Below are positions 18,339 through 27,285 of a stretch of 64,000 nucleotides of DNA, in pieces. Source of the DNA: Candidatus Binatia bacterium (GTDB lineage Bacteria; Desulfobacterota; Binatia; Bin18); contig OX638322.1 in assembly GCA_951812575.1 (NCBI GenBank), positions 3,414,501 through 3,478,500 of the forward strand, written 5' to 3'. Made by a program: the position numbers and the translations under genes. The notes under the pieces were generated by a model. That model ran no database searches. It worked only from the letters and a program-made list of their open reading frames with translations, and was not told the origin of the DNA. Numbering within the stretch: the first letter of the stretch is position 1; each line of letters opens with the position of its first letter.

Positions 18339-19379
18339 TTACGGGGTTTCGACGATCTGCGTGACAGCCTGCGACCGGGAACCCAACCACGGCGGCACAA
18401 TCGCCCCAAACCCACCTGCCGGACCACCGGCGGCAACCACCAGTAAATCGTCCGGTGAGCGTAAGGCGCTGAAGCGTTGGTCGGCTCCCTTGCCCAGGTT
18501 GACGACCTGCTTTTTTCCCACCGTAGCCCAGTCGCGGCGCACAACCTGGGCGGAACGGTAGATATATTCCTGGATATCACGCTTTTGCCACCCCGCGGCC
18601 GTAATGAGATCGCGTAGTTGTTTGGGAACGATCAGGGCATAATTCCCGGCCCAGATCGAATAGGTCAGCATATTGTGACGTATCTCCGCGGCAAAGGTCT
18701 CGGCGATTTCTTCCGGGTCGCGGGTCCACTCGTTCATGGTTTGGTGCGGGGACTCTCCCGCCATAACGGTGACCGCAGACGTACCGGCAGGAATGCCACG
18801 CTGTTGCGCGAGAGGTGTCCAGGGGCTGTCTTCTTCGTCTTCGGCAATACAGAAGCTGAATTTGCCCGGATGACCCAGGGTGGAGCGGTCGAGCTGTCCG
18901 GGCAGACAGCCCAGCACATTAATGAGTATGAGACGGATGGCACGGCCAATACAGGCATTGGCCCGGCTGTGATTAGCCAGGACATTATGGGTGGCGTTCA
19001 GCCCGATACGCTGTCGAATGGGGCCGTTGACCACAATAAACTGGGCACTGCCACCGGTGCTCGCCGTACTGCCGTGCAGATTGAACTCCGGCTGGCACAT
19101 GGCTTTGATTACGGCGACGACCACGGGCATATAGGCTGGCAGACAGCCCGCCATCACCGCATTGATGGCGACCTTCTCCCCGGTAATCGGACGTTGGCGG
19201 ACGGACTCGACGCCAATAACCGCGCTCGGTGCCAGGCCAGCCGCATCGAGACAGTCCTGAACCAGTTCCTCGGTAGGGGGAAGAATGGGCAGGCCGTCCG
19301 TCCAGCCGCGTTGGTGATACAGATCATTGACGGCGACGATATCGGCCAGGTCGTAGCTTGGGGACCGTAATTGCGTCAC
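18339..19379 (-). CDS. Conserved protein paired with UGSC selenoproteins
   Basis: A 346-residue soluble protein with DGLPILPPTEE near the N-terminus, EKVAINAVMAGCLPAYMPVVVA, and later HPGKFSFCIAEDEEDSPW. I recognise this as a widespread uncharacterised family often found next to or fused with UGSC proteins; no reaction is established to my knowledge. Conserved cysteines in AGC and SFC could be redox or metal ligands (inference). The start is GTG with AAAGG upstream. It follows the MFS gene by 3 bp and precedes the selenoprotein by 12 bp, so the cluster is an operon. Confidence 0.75.
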   Translation of the reverse strand: MTQLRSPSYDLADIVAVNDLYHQRGWTDGLPILPPTEELVQDCLDAAGLAPSAVIGVESVRQRPITGEKVAINAVMAGCLPAYMPVVVAVIKAMCQPEFNLHGSTASTGGSAQFIVVNGPIRQRIGLNATHNVLANHSRANACIGRAIRLILINVLGCLPGQLDRSTLGHPGKFSFCIAEDEEDSPWTPLAQQRGIPAGTSAVTVMAGESPHQTMNEWTRDPEEIAETFAAEIRHNMLTYSIWAGNYALIVPKQLRDLITAAGWQKRDIQEYIYRSAQVVRRDWATVGKKQVVNLGKGADQRFSALRSPDDLLVVAAGGPAGGFGAIVPPWLGSRSQAVTQIVETP

Positions 19380-19382
19380 TGG

Positions 19383-20654
19383 CTATACCTTTCGTGGATG
19401 CGGATGGCGTAAAAGATAGGGAACAAGCGGCACCATAACCAGCAGGGGAAGACTGACCAGGACCGCGGCCCAGAGCACATTGAGGTGCTCGGTGATATAG
19501 CCTCCTGACCAGGGTCCTAACACGATGCCAAGACTGAAGGCCATATTATAAAACCCGAAGGCTCTGCCAGACTGCCCGTCGGTGAGATAGTCCGCCATCA
19601 GGGGTAGGGTGGGGACAAGGGCTGCCGACAAGGCAAAAATTGTTCCCAGGGCGAGGGGGAACAGCCAGATCGAATCAAGAGCGGAAAACAGGCTGGGCGT
19701 GAGGACCGCCGCGGCGAGCAGGCCGAATTGGATGGGTTCCCGTCGCCCGCGCCGATCCGACCACCAACCGATGAGGGGCTGGATAATCAGCATAGCCAGA
19801 CCCCAGCCCGAAAAGAACAGACCGATGTGCTGGCGCGTCCAGCCCAGCCGGGAGAACTGGAGCGGAAGCAGTATCTCAATGGCCCCCAGCGTGGCACAGG
19901 TGACGAGAATCACCAAGCAGGCGCACACAAGCTCACGCCGCAATCCATCTCGGAAAAAAGATGGAGCGACCGAGTCGGCAACGACATGAGCGGAGGGTGG
20001 CGCATGGCGCGGCAGCAGGGCAAAGGCGCAGATGGCCAGGCCAAACGGCACCCCGGCAAAATACAGGAAGGGGTCACGCACCTGACCCAGACTGCCGAGG
20101 GCCGGCCCGGCAACCACGCCGATACTGAAGGCCATCATCAGGACGCTCATTTCCACGCCACGCCGCTCTGTGGTCGCCAGCCGGGCCGCAAGGGGAAGGG
20201 CCGCAGCCCAGGTTGCGGACGCGGCGATTCCTTGCGTGACGCGGCAGCCGAGCAGGGTCCAGAATCCGCTGGCCTGCCAGAATCCGAGCGAGGCAACTCC
20301 CAGGGTCAGCATACCCACCGTCAGCCACCGCCGTTCGCCCCAGCGATCCACCAGCAGACCGAAGGGGAGATACAGCAGCAGAGAAATCAAACCGTATGAG
20401 GCGTATAGCGTACCCGCGCGGGTTTCTCCCAAGCCCAATTCCGCCATAAAGCTTGGCAGCGCCGGGATGATAACCGTATAGCCCACGGCATCGGTAAAAA
20501 TAATGGCCACCGCCAGGCCGAGTAACAGCCAGCGTGGCCGCGACGTCCGAACGAGAGTGGGGGCTACCGCTGAGTGGGAAGCGGATAACGTAACCGCGGA
20601 TTGAGAAAGGGTGGCAAGGGGAGGGCGCGCCTGGGGGGGATCAGACTGCTTCAT
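19383..20654 (-). CDS. Major facilitator superfamily transporter
   Basis: A 12-helix permease of about 423 residues. The first helices (LLLGLAVAIIFTDAVGYTVIIPALPSF) and the loop 2-3 motif LLVDRWGERRWL, a variant of the MFS G-x3-D-R-x-G-R motif, place it in the drug/metabolite exporter branch. A second such loop, GWWSDRRGRREP, lies between helices 8 and 9. The N-terminal 40 residues are unusually rich in Ser, Ala and Pro. The chosen ATG at 20654 overlaps the upstream gene by 14 bp. As first transporter of the UGSC cluster it may move that pathway's substrate (inference). Confidence 0.85.
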   Translation of the reverse strand: MKQSDPPQARPPLATLSQSAVTLSASHSAVAPTLVRTSRPRWLLLGLAVAIIFTDAVGYTVIIPALPSFMAELGLGETRAGTLYASYGLISLLLYLPFGLLVDRWGERRWLTVGMLTLGVASLGFWQASGFWTLLGCRVTQGIAASATWAAALPLAARLATTERRGVEMSVLMMAFSIGVVAGPALGSLGQVRDPFLYFAGVPFGLAICAFALLPRHAPPSAHVVADSVAPSFFRDGLRRELVCACLVILVTCATLGAIEILLPLQFSRLGWTRQHIGLFFSGWGLAMLIIQPLIGWWSDRRGRREPIQFGLLAAAVLTPSLFSALDSIWLFPLALGTIFALSAALVPTLPLMADYLTDGQSGRAFGFYNMAFSLGIVLGPWSGGYITEHLNVLWAAVLVSLPLLVMVPLVPYLLRHPHPRKV

Positions 20655-21147
20655 CGTTTTTGGCCGTGACCGGCTTGGTGGTTTGAGAGGAGAAGAGATC
20701 CGGATGTTGGGCAACAAAGACGCTGGGGTCGCCCCGCCCCAGCGCTCGCAGATAGGCTTGATTATGGTCCTGCAACCACTGTTTTTCAGGGATGGGGTCA
20801 GGCGCTCGCTCGTCCGTGGGCTCGGCCTGGAGGCTCATTTCCTGTTTGAGCTGTAAGAGGCGCTCGACGATCACCAGCGGGTTCTGACCGGCGTTCTGTT
20901 CCGCTGTTTCCAGCAGCAGCTCAGACGTCCGTCTGTTCAGATAATCCAGCATCATGGTCCGCTGACGAGGGGTAGCAATCTTGCCGGCGGCCCGGGCCGC
21001 GACTTTGGCGTCCTCTTCCCCAAGCAAGGCGTAGACTTTGACCGCATTGAAGAAATAGGACGGGACGCTATGAGTCTGTTCGCGTCCTCGGGACCAGACG
21101 TAGAAGAGGAACAGGATGGCCAATAGTGTGACGAGCAGGACGACCAT
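20641..21147 (-). CDS. Hypothetical single-helix membrane protein
   Basis: A 168-residue protein with one N-terminal transmembrane helix (VVLLVTLLAILFLFYVW) and a helical, charged cytoplasmic or periplasmic part; I do not recognise it. It ends overlapping the MFS gene start and is the first gene of the minus-strand UGSC cluster. A weak TAAGG lies nine bases before the ATG. Confidence 0.6.
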   Translation of the reverse strand: MVVLLVTLLAILFLFYVWSRGREQTHSVPSYFFNAVKVYALLGEEDAKVAARAAGKIATPRQRTMMLDYLNRRTSELLLETAEQNAGQNPLVIVERLLQLKQEMSLQAEPTDERAPDPIPEKQWLQDHNQAYLRALGRGDPSVFVAQHPDLFSSQTTKPVTAKNDEAV

Positions 21148-21218
21148 AATCGGAGCCTTACCCCTCGGGTCTCTTCCGGCCAGACTCTAACACCAACGCG
21201 CCTTCGGGCAACAGTGGC

Positions 21219-21836
21219 CTAGGCTGCCAGGCGCTCGCGCACGCGGACCAGGCGCTCAGCGCCCCAGAACAGCTCGCCGTTGACCACATAGCTCGGGACA
21301 CCGAATACGCCCACCTTTTCGGCCTCGGCTTGTATGCGCTCCAACTCGCGGCGACCGTCGCCGTTCAGGTAATCGAGAAACCCCTGAGTATCGATACCGA
21401 CTTCTTCCAGCACGTGCTTTAGCACTTGGGGGTCCTCAATAGCCAGTTCGCGTTTCCAAAAGCGTTCATACACGAGTTGGTGGTAGGGCCGAAAATCCCC
21501 CTGCTGTTTGGCGTACAACATGCCGATATGGCTCAGCGAGGAGTCGAAAATATGGCGGGGTCCCCGAATCGTCAGACCGCGTCGCGTGGCCTCCCGCCGA
21601 CAGTCCATATAGCTGTATTTCACCCGCCGCCACTGATGGGCATTCCGCTCCTCAGCCATGACTTTGCCAGCGTTATCGACCTCGGCAGAACCCAGAAATT
21701 TAGGAATGTCCAGTGTCAACGGCAGAAAGTTTACTGTCACATCAAACTCGTTTTCGAGCTGAAAGGTTTCCTCTTGGGCAAGGTAGGCATACGGGCTCTT
21801 ATAATCAAAATAGTGGGTGATGGTGGTAATCGCCAT
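21219..21836 (-). CDS. DsbA-family protein, 2-hydroxychromene-2-carboxylate isomerase type
   Basis: A 205-residue thioredoxin-fold protein of the kappa-GST/HCCA isomerase branch. The N-terminus THYFDYKSPYAYLA has the SPYAY motif in place of a CxxC. The C-terminus has GVFGVPSYVVNGELFWGAER, the conserved cis-proline and GAER motif. Members isomerise hydroxychromene carboxylate in aromatic degradation or act as glutathione-dependent enzymes. The ATG at 21836 starts the fold exactly; the long upstream extension of the open frame is not coding. It diverges from the flavoprotein gene, with a REP-like hairpin between. Confidence 0.85.
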   Translation of the reverse strand: MAITTITHYFDYKSPYAYLAQEETFQLENEFDVTVNFLPLTLDIPKFLGSAEVDNAGKVMAEERNAHQWRRVKYSYMDCRREATRRGLTIRGPRHIFDSSLSHIGMLYAKQQGDFRPYHQLVYERFWKRELAIEDPQVLKHVLEEVGIDTQGFLDYLNGDGRRELERIQAEAEKVGVFGVPSYVVNGELFWGAERLVRVRERLAA

Positions 21837-21913
21837 ACGGGTGCTCCTGTCTTCGTGGTTGCGGCTCGAACCTAGCCTATCCGCCAGCCCTCCTGCAAGG
21901 GAGGACCATGTAG

Positions 21914-21935
21914 GGGCAACCCCCTGTGGTTGCCC
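21914..21935. repeat. REP-like intergenic hairpin
   Basis: GGGCAACC at 21914 and GGTTGCCC at 21928 form a perfect 8-bp stem with a CCCTGT loop. It lies between divergent genes. Similar GGGGCAACC-type palindromes are common dispersed intergenic repeats in many bacterial genomes. Confidence 0.5.
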
Positions 21936-21976
21936 GGCCCGTGCTCCAGTGCAATACACAAAACGAGGAGGACAGC

Positions 21977-23209
21977 ATGAGCAAGCGTATATCCACGGCG
22001 AAAATGGAACCACGCCGCAGGCGCTATCCCCGGGTTGGCTCACACGAGGAACTCGTCCGCCGGGCTCGGGCGCTGGCACCAATTCTCCGCCAACGCGCAC
22101 CGCATACCGATGATATCCGACACCTGCCCGATGAAACCCGCCAGGAACTGCGGGCGGCCGGTCTCGCCCGGATTCTCCAGCCGGCGCGCTATGGGGGGTG
22201 TGAGGCCCACCTGTCCGGTATGGTCGATATTCTGACGACGGTCGGCAGCGGCTGTGGTTCAACCGCCTGGTGTCTGGCCCAATACATCGGCCATAACTTC
22301 ATGGTTGCGCAGTGGCCGGAGCGTGCCCAGGAAACGGTCTGGGGGACGAGTCCGCAAAATCTGTTGAGCGGCATTCTCATCCCCCTTTTAGGCAAAGCCC
22401 GAAAGGTCCGGGGCGGGTATGAGCTGTCCGGGCAGTTTCCGTTTGTGAGTGGGGTCACGAGCTGTGACTGGTGCCTGTTTGCGGCCATGGTGGAAAACGG
22501 ACCGGGCGGCAAGCCTGAAGAGCGCTATTTCATCCTGCCCCAGGGCGCCTTTGAGATTCTCGATACCTGGGACGCCATCGGACTGCGGGGCTCGGCCAGC
22601 CACGATGTCAAAGCCGACCGCGTGTTTATCCCGACCCATATGACGCTACCGCTACGGCATCTGAAAGGCGGTGAGACGAGTCCGGGGCGCAAGGTCAATC
22701 GTGCGCCGCTCTACCGCTCACCCAGCTATATGACGTTCGGCATTCTCATCTCCAGCGCGTCGGTCGGAATCGCCGAGGGCATTGTGCGCGACTATGTTGA
22801 GCAGGTTAAAAGCCGGGTCACGCTCATGTCCGGCCAGGGCCTGCACGAGCAGGTGTTGCAACACACGAAAATTTCGGAAGCGACGCTGGCGGTCGAGGCC
22901 GCCAAAGCCCTACTGTACAGAAACTGCGACGAGATTATGCAGATCATCGAAGTGGGCGACCTGCCATCGCCCGAGCAGCGAACAAAATATCGTGCCGCGG
23001 GCGCTTACGCTGGCAAGCTGGCCTTCCAAGCAGCAAACCTGATCTGGGATGCTGGCGGCGGTCGCGGAGTGTATATGAATAACCCCATTGCGCGCGCCTA
23101 TCGCGATATCTGTACGGCAACCCGTCATTTTACCCATATGTGGGACGTAAACGGCGCGACCCACGGACGGGTCAGGGTCGGGCTACCTTTAGATAATCCC
23201 GCGCTGTGA
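21977..23209 (+). CDS. Acyl-CoA dehydrogenase-fold flavoprotein monooxygenase (group D, HsaA/HpaB-like)
   Basis: A 410-residue flavin protein of the acyl-CoA dehydrogenase fold. LPDETRQELRAAGLARILQP and GSGCGSTAWCLAQYIGHNF are the N-terminal helical-domain motifs of the oxygenase component of two-component flavin monooxygenases. The middle has SCDWCLFAAMV and WDAIGLRGSASHDV for flavin binding, and the C-terminus ends in the helical GAYAGKLAFQAANLIWDAGGG. These enzymes hydroxylate aromatic or steroid-derived substrates using reduced flavin from a separate reductase, not seen adjacent here. The ATG at 21977 follows AAACGAGGAGGACAGC. An acyl-CoA dehydrogenase role is the alternative. Confidence 0.82.
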   Translation: MSKRISTAKMEPRRRRYPRVGSHEELVRRARALAPILRQRAPHTDDIRHLPDETRQELRAAGLARILQPARYGGCEAHLSGMVDILTTVGSGCGSTAWCLAQYIGHNFMVAQWPERAQETVWGTSPQNLLSGILIPLLGKARKVRGGYELSGQFPFVSGVTSCDWCLFAAMVENGPGGKPEERYFILPQGAFEILDTWDAIGLRGSASHDVKADRVFIPTHMTLPLRHLKGGETSPGRKVNRAPLYRSPSYMTFGILISSASVGIAEGIVRDYVEQVKSRVTLMSGQGLHEQVLQHTKISEATLAVEAAKALLYRNCDEIMQIIEVGDLPSPEQRTKYRAAGAYAGKLAFQAANLIWDAGGGRGVYMNNPIARAYRDICTATRHFTHMWDVNGATHGRVRVGLPLDNPAL

Positions 23210-23224
23210 GTCTCGGAACACCGC

Positions 23225-23869
23225 TTAGGGTCTGTCCGGCCTCCCGAGCCGCCACAGGAGCAGCATTGACCCCAAGACCAGCAGGTCCAGACAGAGATGC
23301 GTGGCAGCCAGCAACTCTCGGGGAAGGGGTTGGATTGTGGCCGCCAGAGGGACAAGAAAGTCTGGCGCGGAAGCCTCGTCTGCCGCATGCTGGACCAGCC
23401 GTGTCAGGAGCTGGTGCTGCTGCTGAACCGAGTCCAGGGCGGTCCAGTGCAGATAGGCGAACACGCTGAAGGCCAGCGCCCAGGACACCAGGAGAGCGGT
23501 GGTGGTTCGGGACCGATCAATGAGCCGGACGAGGACCGCAGAAAAAATCAGCAACCCCAGTCCAACTCCGGCAAAGATGAACCAGAGTTGTCGGGCGGCT
23601 GCCGACTGCTGAAACACTAATCCGAGGATGTTGTGGGCGGTAACGATAGCCGTTGGGTCGAGGCCGACTTGGGGCGGGTCGATATGCGGGTCTATACTCA
23701 GATCGGTCGTGGAATTGCCGCCCTCGTCTACGAGGCGAAAGTTCTCCTGGCCGGGTGTTGGCGGCTCGTCTGACTCAGCGGTAGCGCCGGGACTGCTACA
23801 GAGTGCCACACCAATAACAAGGGTAAAAAACAGGGTCCGCAATCGACTGCTGTCCGGTCTGTGAGTCAC
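23225..23869 (-). CDS. Hypothetical membrane protein with signal peptide
   Basis: A 214-residue protein with a signal peptide (to about ATAE, residue 32), a polar periplasmic stretch, and about three hydrophobic helices (near 94-115, 124-142 and 188-208). I do not recognise it. It converges on the flavoprotein gene. No ribosome-binding site is obvious at the start. Confidence 0.55.
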   Translation of the reverse strand: MTHRPDSSRLRTLFFTLVIGVALCSSPGATAESDEPPTPGQENFRLVDEGGNSTTDLSIDPHIDPPQVGLDPTAIVTAHNILGLVFQQSAAARQLWFIFAGVGLGLLIFSAVLVRLIDRSRTTTALLVSWALAFSVFAYLHWTALDSVQQQHQLLTRLVQHAADEASAPDFLVPLAATIQPLPRELLAATHLCLDLLVLGSMLLLWRLGRPDRP

Positions 23870-24045
23870 GTGCCTGAATCCGCTCTGATATTTTGCTCTT
23901 CTTTATTGCCAGGAACGACAGCGACGTGCCAGCGGGGGTGGGTCTGCAGAACGTCTCACACGGGTCGCCACCGGTCAGATGAATGCTTGTCTGGGTATCT
24001 GAGGTTTGCTATCCGTCCCTTCAATTCTTTCAAAAGGAGGCGGAC

Positions 24046-25038
24046 ATGGCTCAGACGCTTACAGAACTCTTAAAAGATGCGCCCCAAAACTGGGGACGCT
24101 GGGGTACGGACGATGAACTCGGCTCTCTGAATTTTCTAACCCAAGCGGAAGTCTTGCGCGGGGTGCGGGCGGTACAGAACGGCAAGGTCTTTACGCTCCA
24201 GGTACGCATGTGCCATCCCGACGGCGACCCTGGCTATAAGGGGCGCAGCCAGCCGAGCCGGATGATGGTCATGGACAAGGGCCATTATCTGAGCGGGAAA
24301 GCCCAGCCGTTTCCGGGCGGGATCGAGTATGCCGATGACGTCATGATGACCAATCTTCAGGCTACGACGCAGTATGATGCATTGGGTCACGTCTGGTTCG
24401 ACGACAAACTCTATAATGGTTATGACGCTAGAACGACCATGGGTGGCGGACTCAGTAAAGACAGCATTCTGCCCATAGCGGAACGCGGCGTGGTCGGCCG
24501 CGGCGTATTGCTCGATGTGGCTCGCTACAAAAATCTGCCCTACCTGCCTGCCGGGTATGGCATCAGTCTGGACGAGTTGCAGCAGACGGCCGAACATCAA
24601 AAGTTGACCATAGAAAAACATGATATTCTCCTGATTCGGACCGGCTGGCTGAACCGCTTTTTTGCCGAAGGGCCGGCGGCCTATTACGGCGAAGACGCAA
24701 CGGACGACTCGCCTGATACGGCTGTCCAGGCTATGAGCGAACCGGGGATTGCGTACAGTCCCGAGTTGGTGAACTGGTTCCACGAAATGGAAATTCCCAG
24801 CCTGGGCAGCGATACCCTGGCCAGCGAACAAACGTCTCACCCCGAGTCCGGTTGCTTTGTGCCGCTCCACGGGGCGCTCATGCGCAATCTCGGCGTCCTG
24901 TTCAGCGAAATCAACTGGCTCGAAGACCTGGCCACCGATTGTGCGCAAGACGGCCAGTATGCTTTCCTGTATGCCTGTACGCCGCTCAAGATTGTCGGCG
25001 CTGCCGGCTCGCCGATTAACCCGATTGTTGTGAAGTGA
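24046..25038 (+). CDS. Cyclase family protein (kynurenine formamidase-like)
   Basis: A 330-residue metal-dependent hydrolase of the cyclase family. QYDALGHVWFDDKLYNGY corresponds to the HxGTHxD metal site in its HVWxDD variant. DILLIRTGWLNRFF and PSLGSDTLASEQTSHPESG are other family motifs. Members hydrolyse N-formylkynurenine or close/open amide and lactone rings; the substrate is undetermined. The ATG at 24046 is preceded by AAAGGAGGCGGAC; the longer open frame start at 23983 lacks one. Confidence 0.85.
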   Translation: MAQTLTELLKDAPQNWGRWGTDDELGSLNFLTQAEVLRGVRAVQNGKVFTLQVRMCHPDGDPGYKGRSQPSRMMVMDKGHYLSGKAQPFPGGIEYADDVMMTNLQATTQYDALGHVWFDDKLYNGYDARTTMGGGLSKDSILPIAERGVVGRGVLLDVARYKNLPYLPAGYGISLDELQQTAEHQKLTIEKHDILLIRTGWLNRFFAEGPAAYYGEDATDDSPDTAVQAMSEPGIAYSPELVNWFHEMEIPSLGSDTLASEQTSHPESGCFVPLHGALMRNLGVLFSEINWLEDLATDCAQDGQYAFLYACTPLKIVGAAGSPINPIVVK

Positions 25039-25060
25039 AGGTGGTGAAGTGAAGCCGGAC

Positions 25061-25077
25061 GCGGGCGAGATGCCCGC
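25061..25077. repeat. REP-like hairpin after cyclase gene
   Basis: GCGGGC and GCCCGC pair around GAGAT, inside GACGCGGGCGAGATGCCCGC, a motif I know as a widespread intergenic palindrome. The short direct repeat GTGAAGTGAAG lies just upstream. It sits between convergent genes and may act as a bidirectional terminator. Confidence 0.5.
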
Positions 25078-25093
25078 GCTCCCGGAGCAGACC

Positions 25094-25987
25094 TTAGAGT
25101 CCCTGCAGAATTTTCGCCCGTTTGTCCGCGTACTCGGTGTCGGTCAAGTAGCCGCGCTCGTGCAGGCGTTCAATCTCCTGCAGGCGTTCTTCGGTCGCGA
25201 CATACTGCACCGCCAGCCCTGATGCAAACGCGCTGCCGTCCGTGCGGGCTTTGTAGCGGGCTTTAATAATCGCATCGACCTGACTGCCGTATTTGCGTAT
25301 CGCATTGGCGCTGAGTTTGTTGAACAGACGGGTCTTGCTGGTGCTCTCCTCGTCGGCGTCTCGAATAAGAGACAGCGGCGCATCCCAGATTTTCTGGGAG
25401 AGCGTTTTTTCGTTACGCTGTACGCTTGATCGGACCTTCCCCAGTTTCCGGTATGGCCGCATTGGCGTCCCGGCCGTGACTACTACATCGGCCGCAGACT
25501 TTCTATCGGAATAGTCTCGCTCCCCCGTCACCGCCAGTGTCTGCGCCACCTGCTTGGGTGGCTCATAATAGGTCGTCACGTTGGCTTTGAGCGGTGTCAG
25601 TAAGCGTTCGGGTAGCGACGCCATGCCGGAGCCAATCCGAATGATGCTGCCACTATCGGAATTGCTTTCGATAAAGACGTTCTGCTCTGACTTGCCGAGC
25701 GGTTTGTCCGGGTCGCGAATGGTCACCACCCAGCGCTCATCGTTTTCAACCGCCTTTTGCTTGGGTGCCCAACCCTCATCCTTGGCCGTCTTGATTAACA
25801 GGGCTGCCAGTTGTTGCGGCGGCACTGAAAAGTGGGCGGTCTGAGAGTCCGCATCGATTTTGCCCTCTTCTGCGAGTGGGGCGGTTGAAGCCGATTTGTC
25901 GGGACCTGAGAGTTTTGGAATAAGACTCTTGCTGCATGCCGGCAGGCTCAAAAGGAGCAGCGAGAGACACACATAAAGCACAGCCAT
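25094..25987 (-). CDS. Lipoprotein with C-terminal SHOCT domain
   Basis: A protein of about 297 residues. The N-terminus is a lipoprotein signal with lipobox LPAC. The middle part is not recognised. The C-terminus RLQEIERLHERGYLTDTEYADKRAKIL is a SHOCT (short C-terminal) domain, a small oligomerisation module. The ATG at 25987 is chosen since the GAAAGG box is properly spaced from it; ATGs at 25993 and 25996 are too close to it. Confidence 0.8.
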   Translation of the reverse strand: MAVLYVCLSLLLLSLPACSKSLIPKLSGPDKSASTAPLAEEGKIDADSQTAHFSVPPQQLAALLIKTAKDEGWAPKQKAVENDERWVVTIRDPDKPLGKSEQNVFIESNSDSGSIIRIGSGMASLPERLLTPLKANVTTYYEPPKQVAQTLAVTGERDYSDRKSAADVVVTAGTPMRPYRKLGKVRSSVQRNEKTLSQKIWDAPLSLIRDADEESTSKTRLFNKLSANAIRKYGSQVDAIIKARYKARTDGSAFASGLAVQYVATEERLQEIERLHERGYLTDTEYADKRAKILQGL

Positions 25988-26232
25988 GCGCATCATCCTT
26001 TCTCGTTTTTGTTTGCAGTCGGTTTTCGCTCCATGTTTCCACTCCTCCGTCTCGTGGGGTGGTGGAGGCGCAGTCTCGATTGTAAGCCAAGTCGAGCAGA
26101 GGGACAACTCGGTCTAGTGACGGGGTGGCTGGTGGGCACCCTTGGGCTCTCGTCGGCCCGTCATAGCCGGATGTATGGACGCAATGCTATAAAGTCTTGC
26201 ATGAAGACGACGAGTTCGGAAGGAGACTATTC

Positions 26233-27270
26233 GTGAGCCAGCATATCAATCGACAGTGGCATTTGGCCTGCCGTCCGCAGGGCATGGTCAAGGAATCGGA
26301 CTTTGCGTATCACGAAGCCGAGATACCGCAGCTTGAAGACGGACAGTTTCTGGTCCGTAATCTCTACCTCGCCTTTGAGCCGGCGATGCGTGGCTGGATC
26401 GAGGATCGCAAGAGCTATATCCCGCCGGTCCAGATTGGTGAGGTCATGCGGGCCCTGAGCGTGGGCCAGGTGGTTGAGTCGCGCCATCCGAATTTTCGGC
26501 CGGGCGAGTGCGTACAGGGCGGCTTCGGCTGGCAGGAGTATGCGGCCGCCAGTGAACGGGGTGGTCTGATGCCGCCAACAAAGATTCCGGCTGACACCCC
26601 ATTAACCTGGCCGTTGGGTGTCCTGGGAGTGACGGGTCTGACCGCGTATTTCGGTATTTTGGACATCGGACAGCCCAAAGCTGGCGAGACCTGTGTGGTA
26701 TCGGGCGCGGCCGGGGCAACCGGCTCGATTGCCGGACAGGTTGCCAAGATCAAGGGCTGCCGGGTCATCGGGATTGCTGGCGGACCGGAAAAATGTCGCT
26801 GGCTGACTGAAGAGGCCCACTATGACGCGGCCATCGATTACAAGGCCGAAGATGTGGAAGCGCGGCTCGGCGCGTTATGCCCGGACGGCATCTATCTGTA
26901 TTTCGATAATGTTGGGGGGGACATCCTGGACGCGGCGCTGGCGCATATTGCGCTCAACGCACGGGTGGTGCTGTGTGGCGGAATTTCGCGCTACAACGAG
27001 GCAACACCACCGCCCGGACCGAAAAACTATATGAATCTGGTGATCCAACGGGCACGGATGGAGGGCTTTATTGTCATCGACTATACTGCCCGGTTCGGTC
27101 AGGCGGCCCGAGAGCTGACGGAATGGATTACCAGCGACCAGTTGACCTTTCAGGAGGACATTCAAGAGGGATTTGAAAACGCGCCACGCACGTTCTTGCG
27201 GCTTTTTGAAGGCAAGAATCAGGGCAAACAATTATTGAAAATTGCCGAGCCGTCATTGGACCGCTTGTAA
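26233..27270 (+). CDS. NADP-dependent oxidoreductase, zinc-independent MDR family (CurA/YncB-like)
   Basis: A 345-residue medium-chain dehydrogenase/reductase. The N-terminal half has LYLAFEPAMRGWIEDRKSY, with no catalytic zinc cysteines. The Rossmann motif SGAAGATGSIAGQVAKIKG and the NADP-contact EKCRWL follow. The family reduces activated C=C bonds of enones such as prostaglandin or leukotriene-like compounds. The GTG at 26233 is preceded by GGAAGGAG. The 235 bp between it and the lipoprotein gene hold nothing that I recognise. Confidence 0.88.
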   Translation: MSQHINRQWHLACRPQGMVKESDFAYHEAEIPQLEDGQFLVRNLYLAFEPAMRGWIEDRKSYIPPVQIGEVMRALSVGQVVESRHPNFRPGECVQGGFGWQEYAAASERGGLMPPTKIPADTPLTWPLGVLGVTGLTAYFGILDIGQPKAGETCVVSGAAGATGSIAGQVAKIKGCRVIGIAGGPEKCRWLTEEAHYDAAIDYKAEDVEARLGALCPDGIYLYFDNVGGDILDAALAHIALNARVVLCGGISRYNEATPPPGPKNYMNLVIQRARMEGFIVIDYTARFGQAARELTEWITSDQLTFQEDIQEGFENAPRTFLRLFEGKNQGKQLLKIAEPSLDRL

Positions 27271-27285
27271 ACTCAGCCGAGGGTT

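Noticed and set aside
21837-22262. N-terminal extension of the DsbA-family isomerase frame
   Set aside because: The extension is Arg/Pro/Gly-rich, overlaps the divergent gene and lies before the family's exact start.
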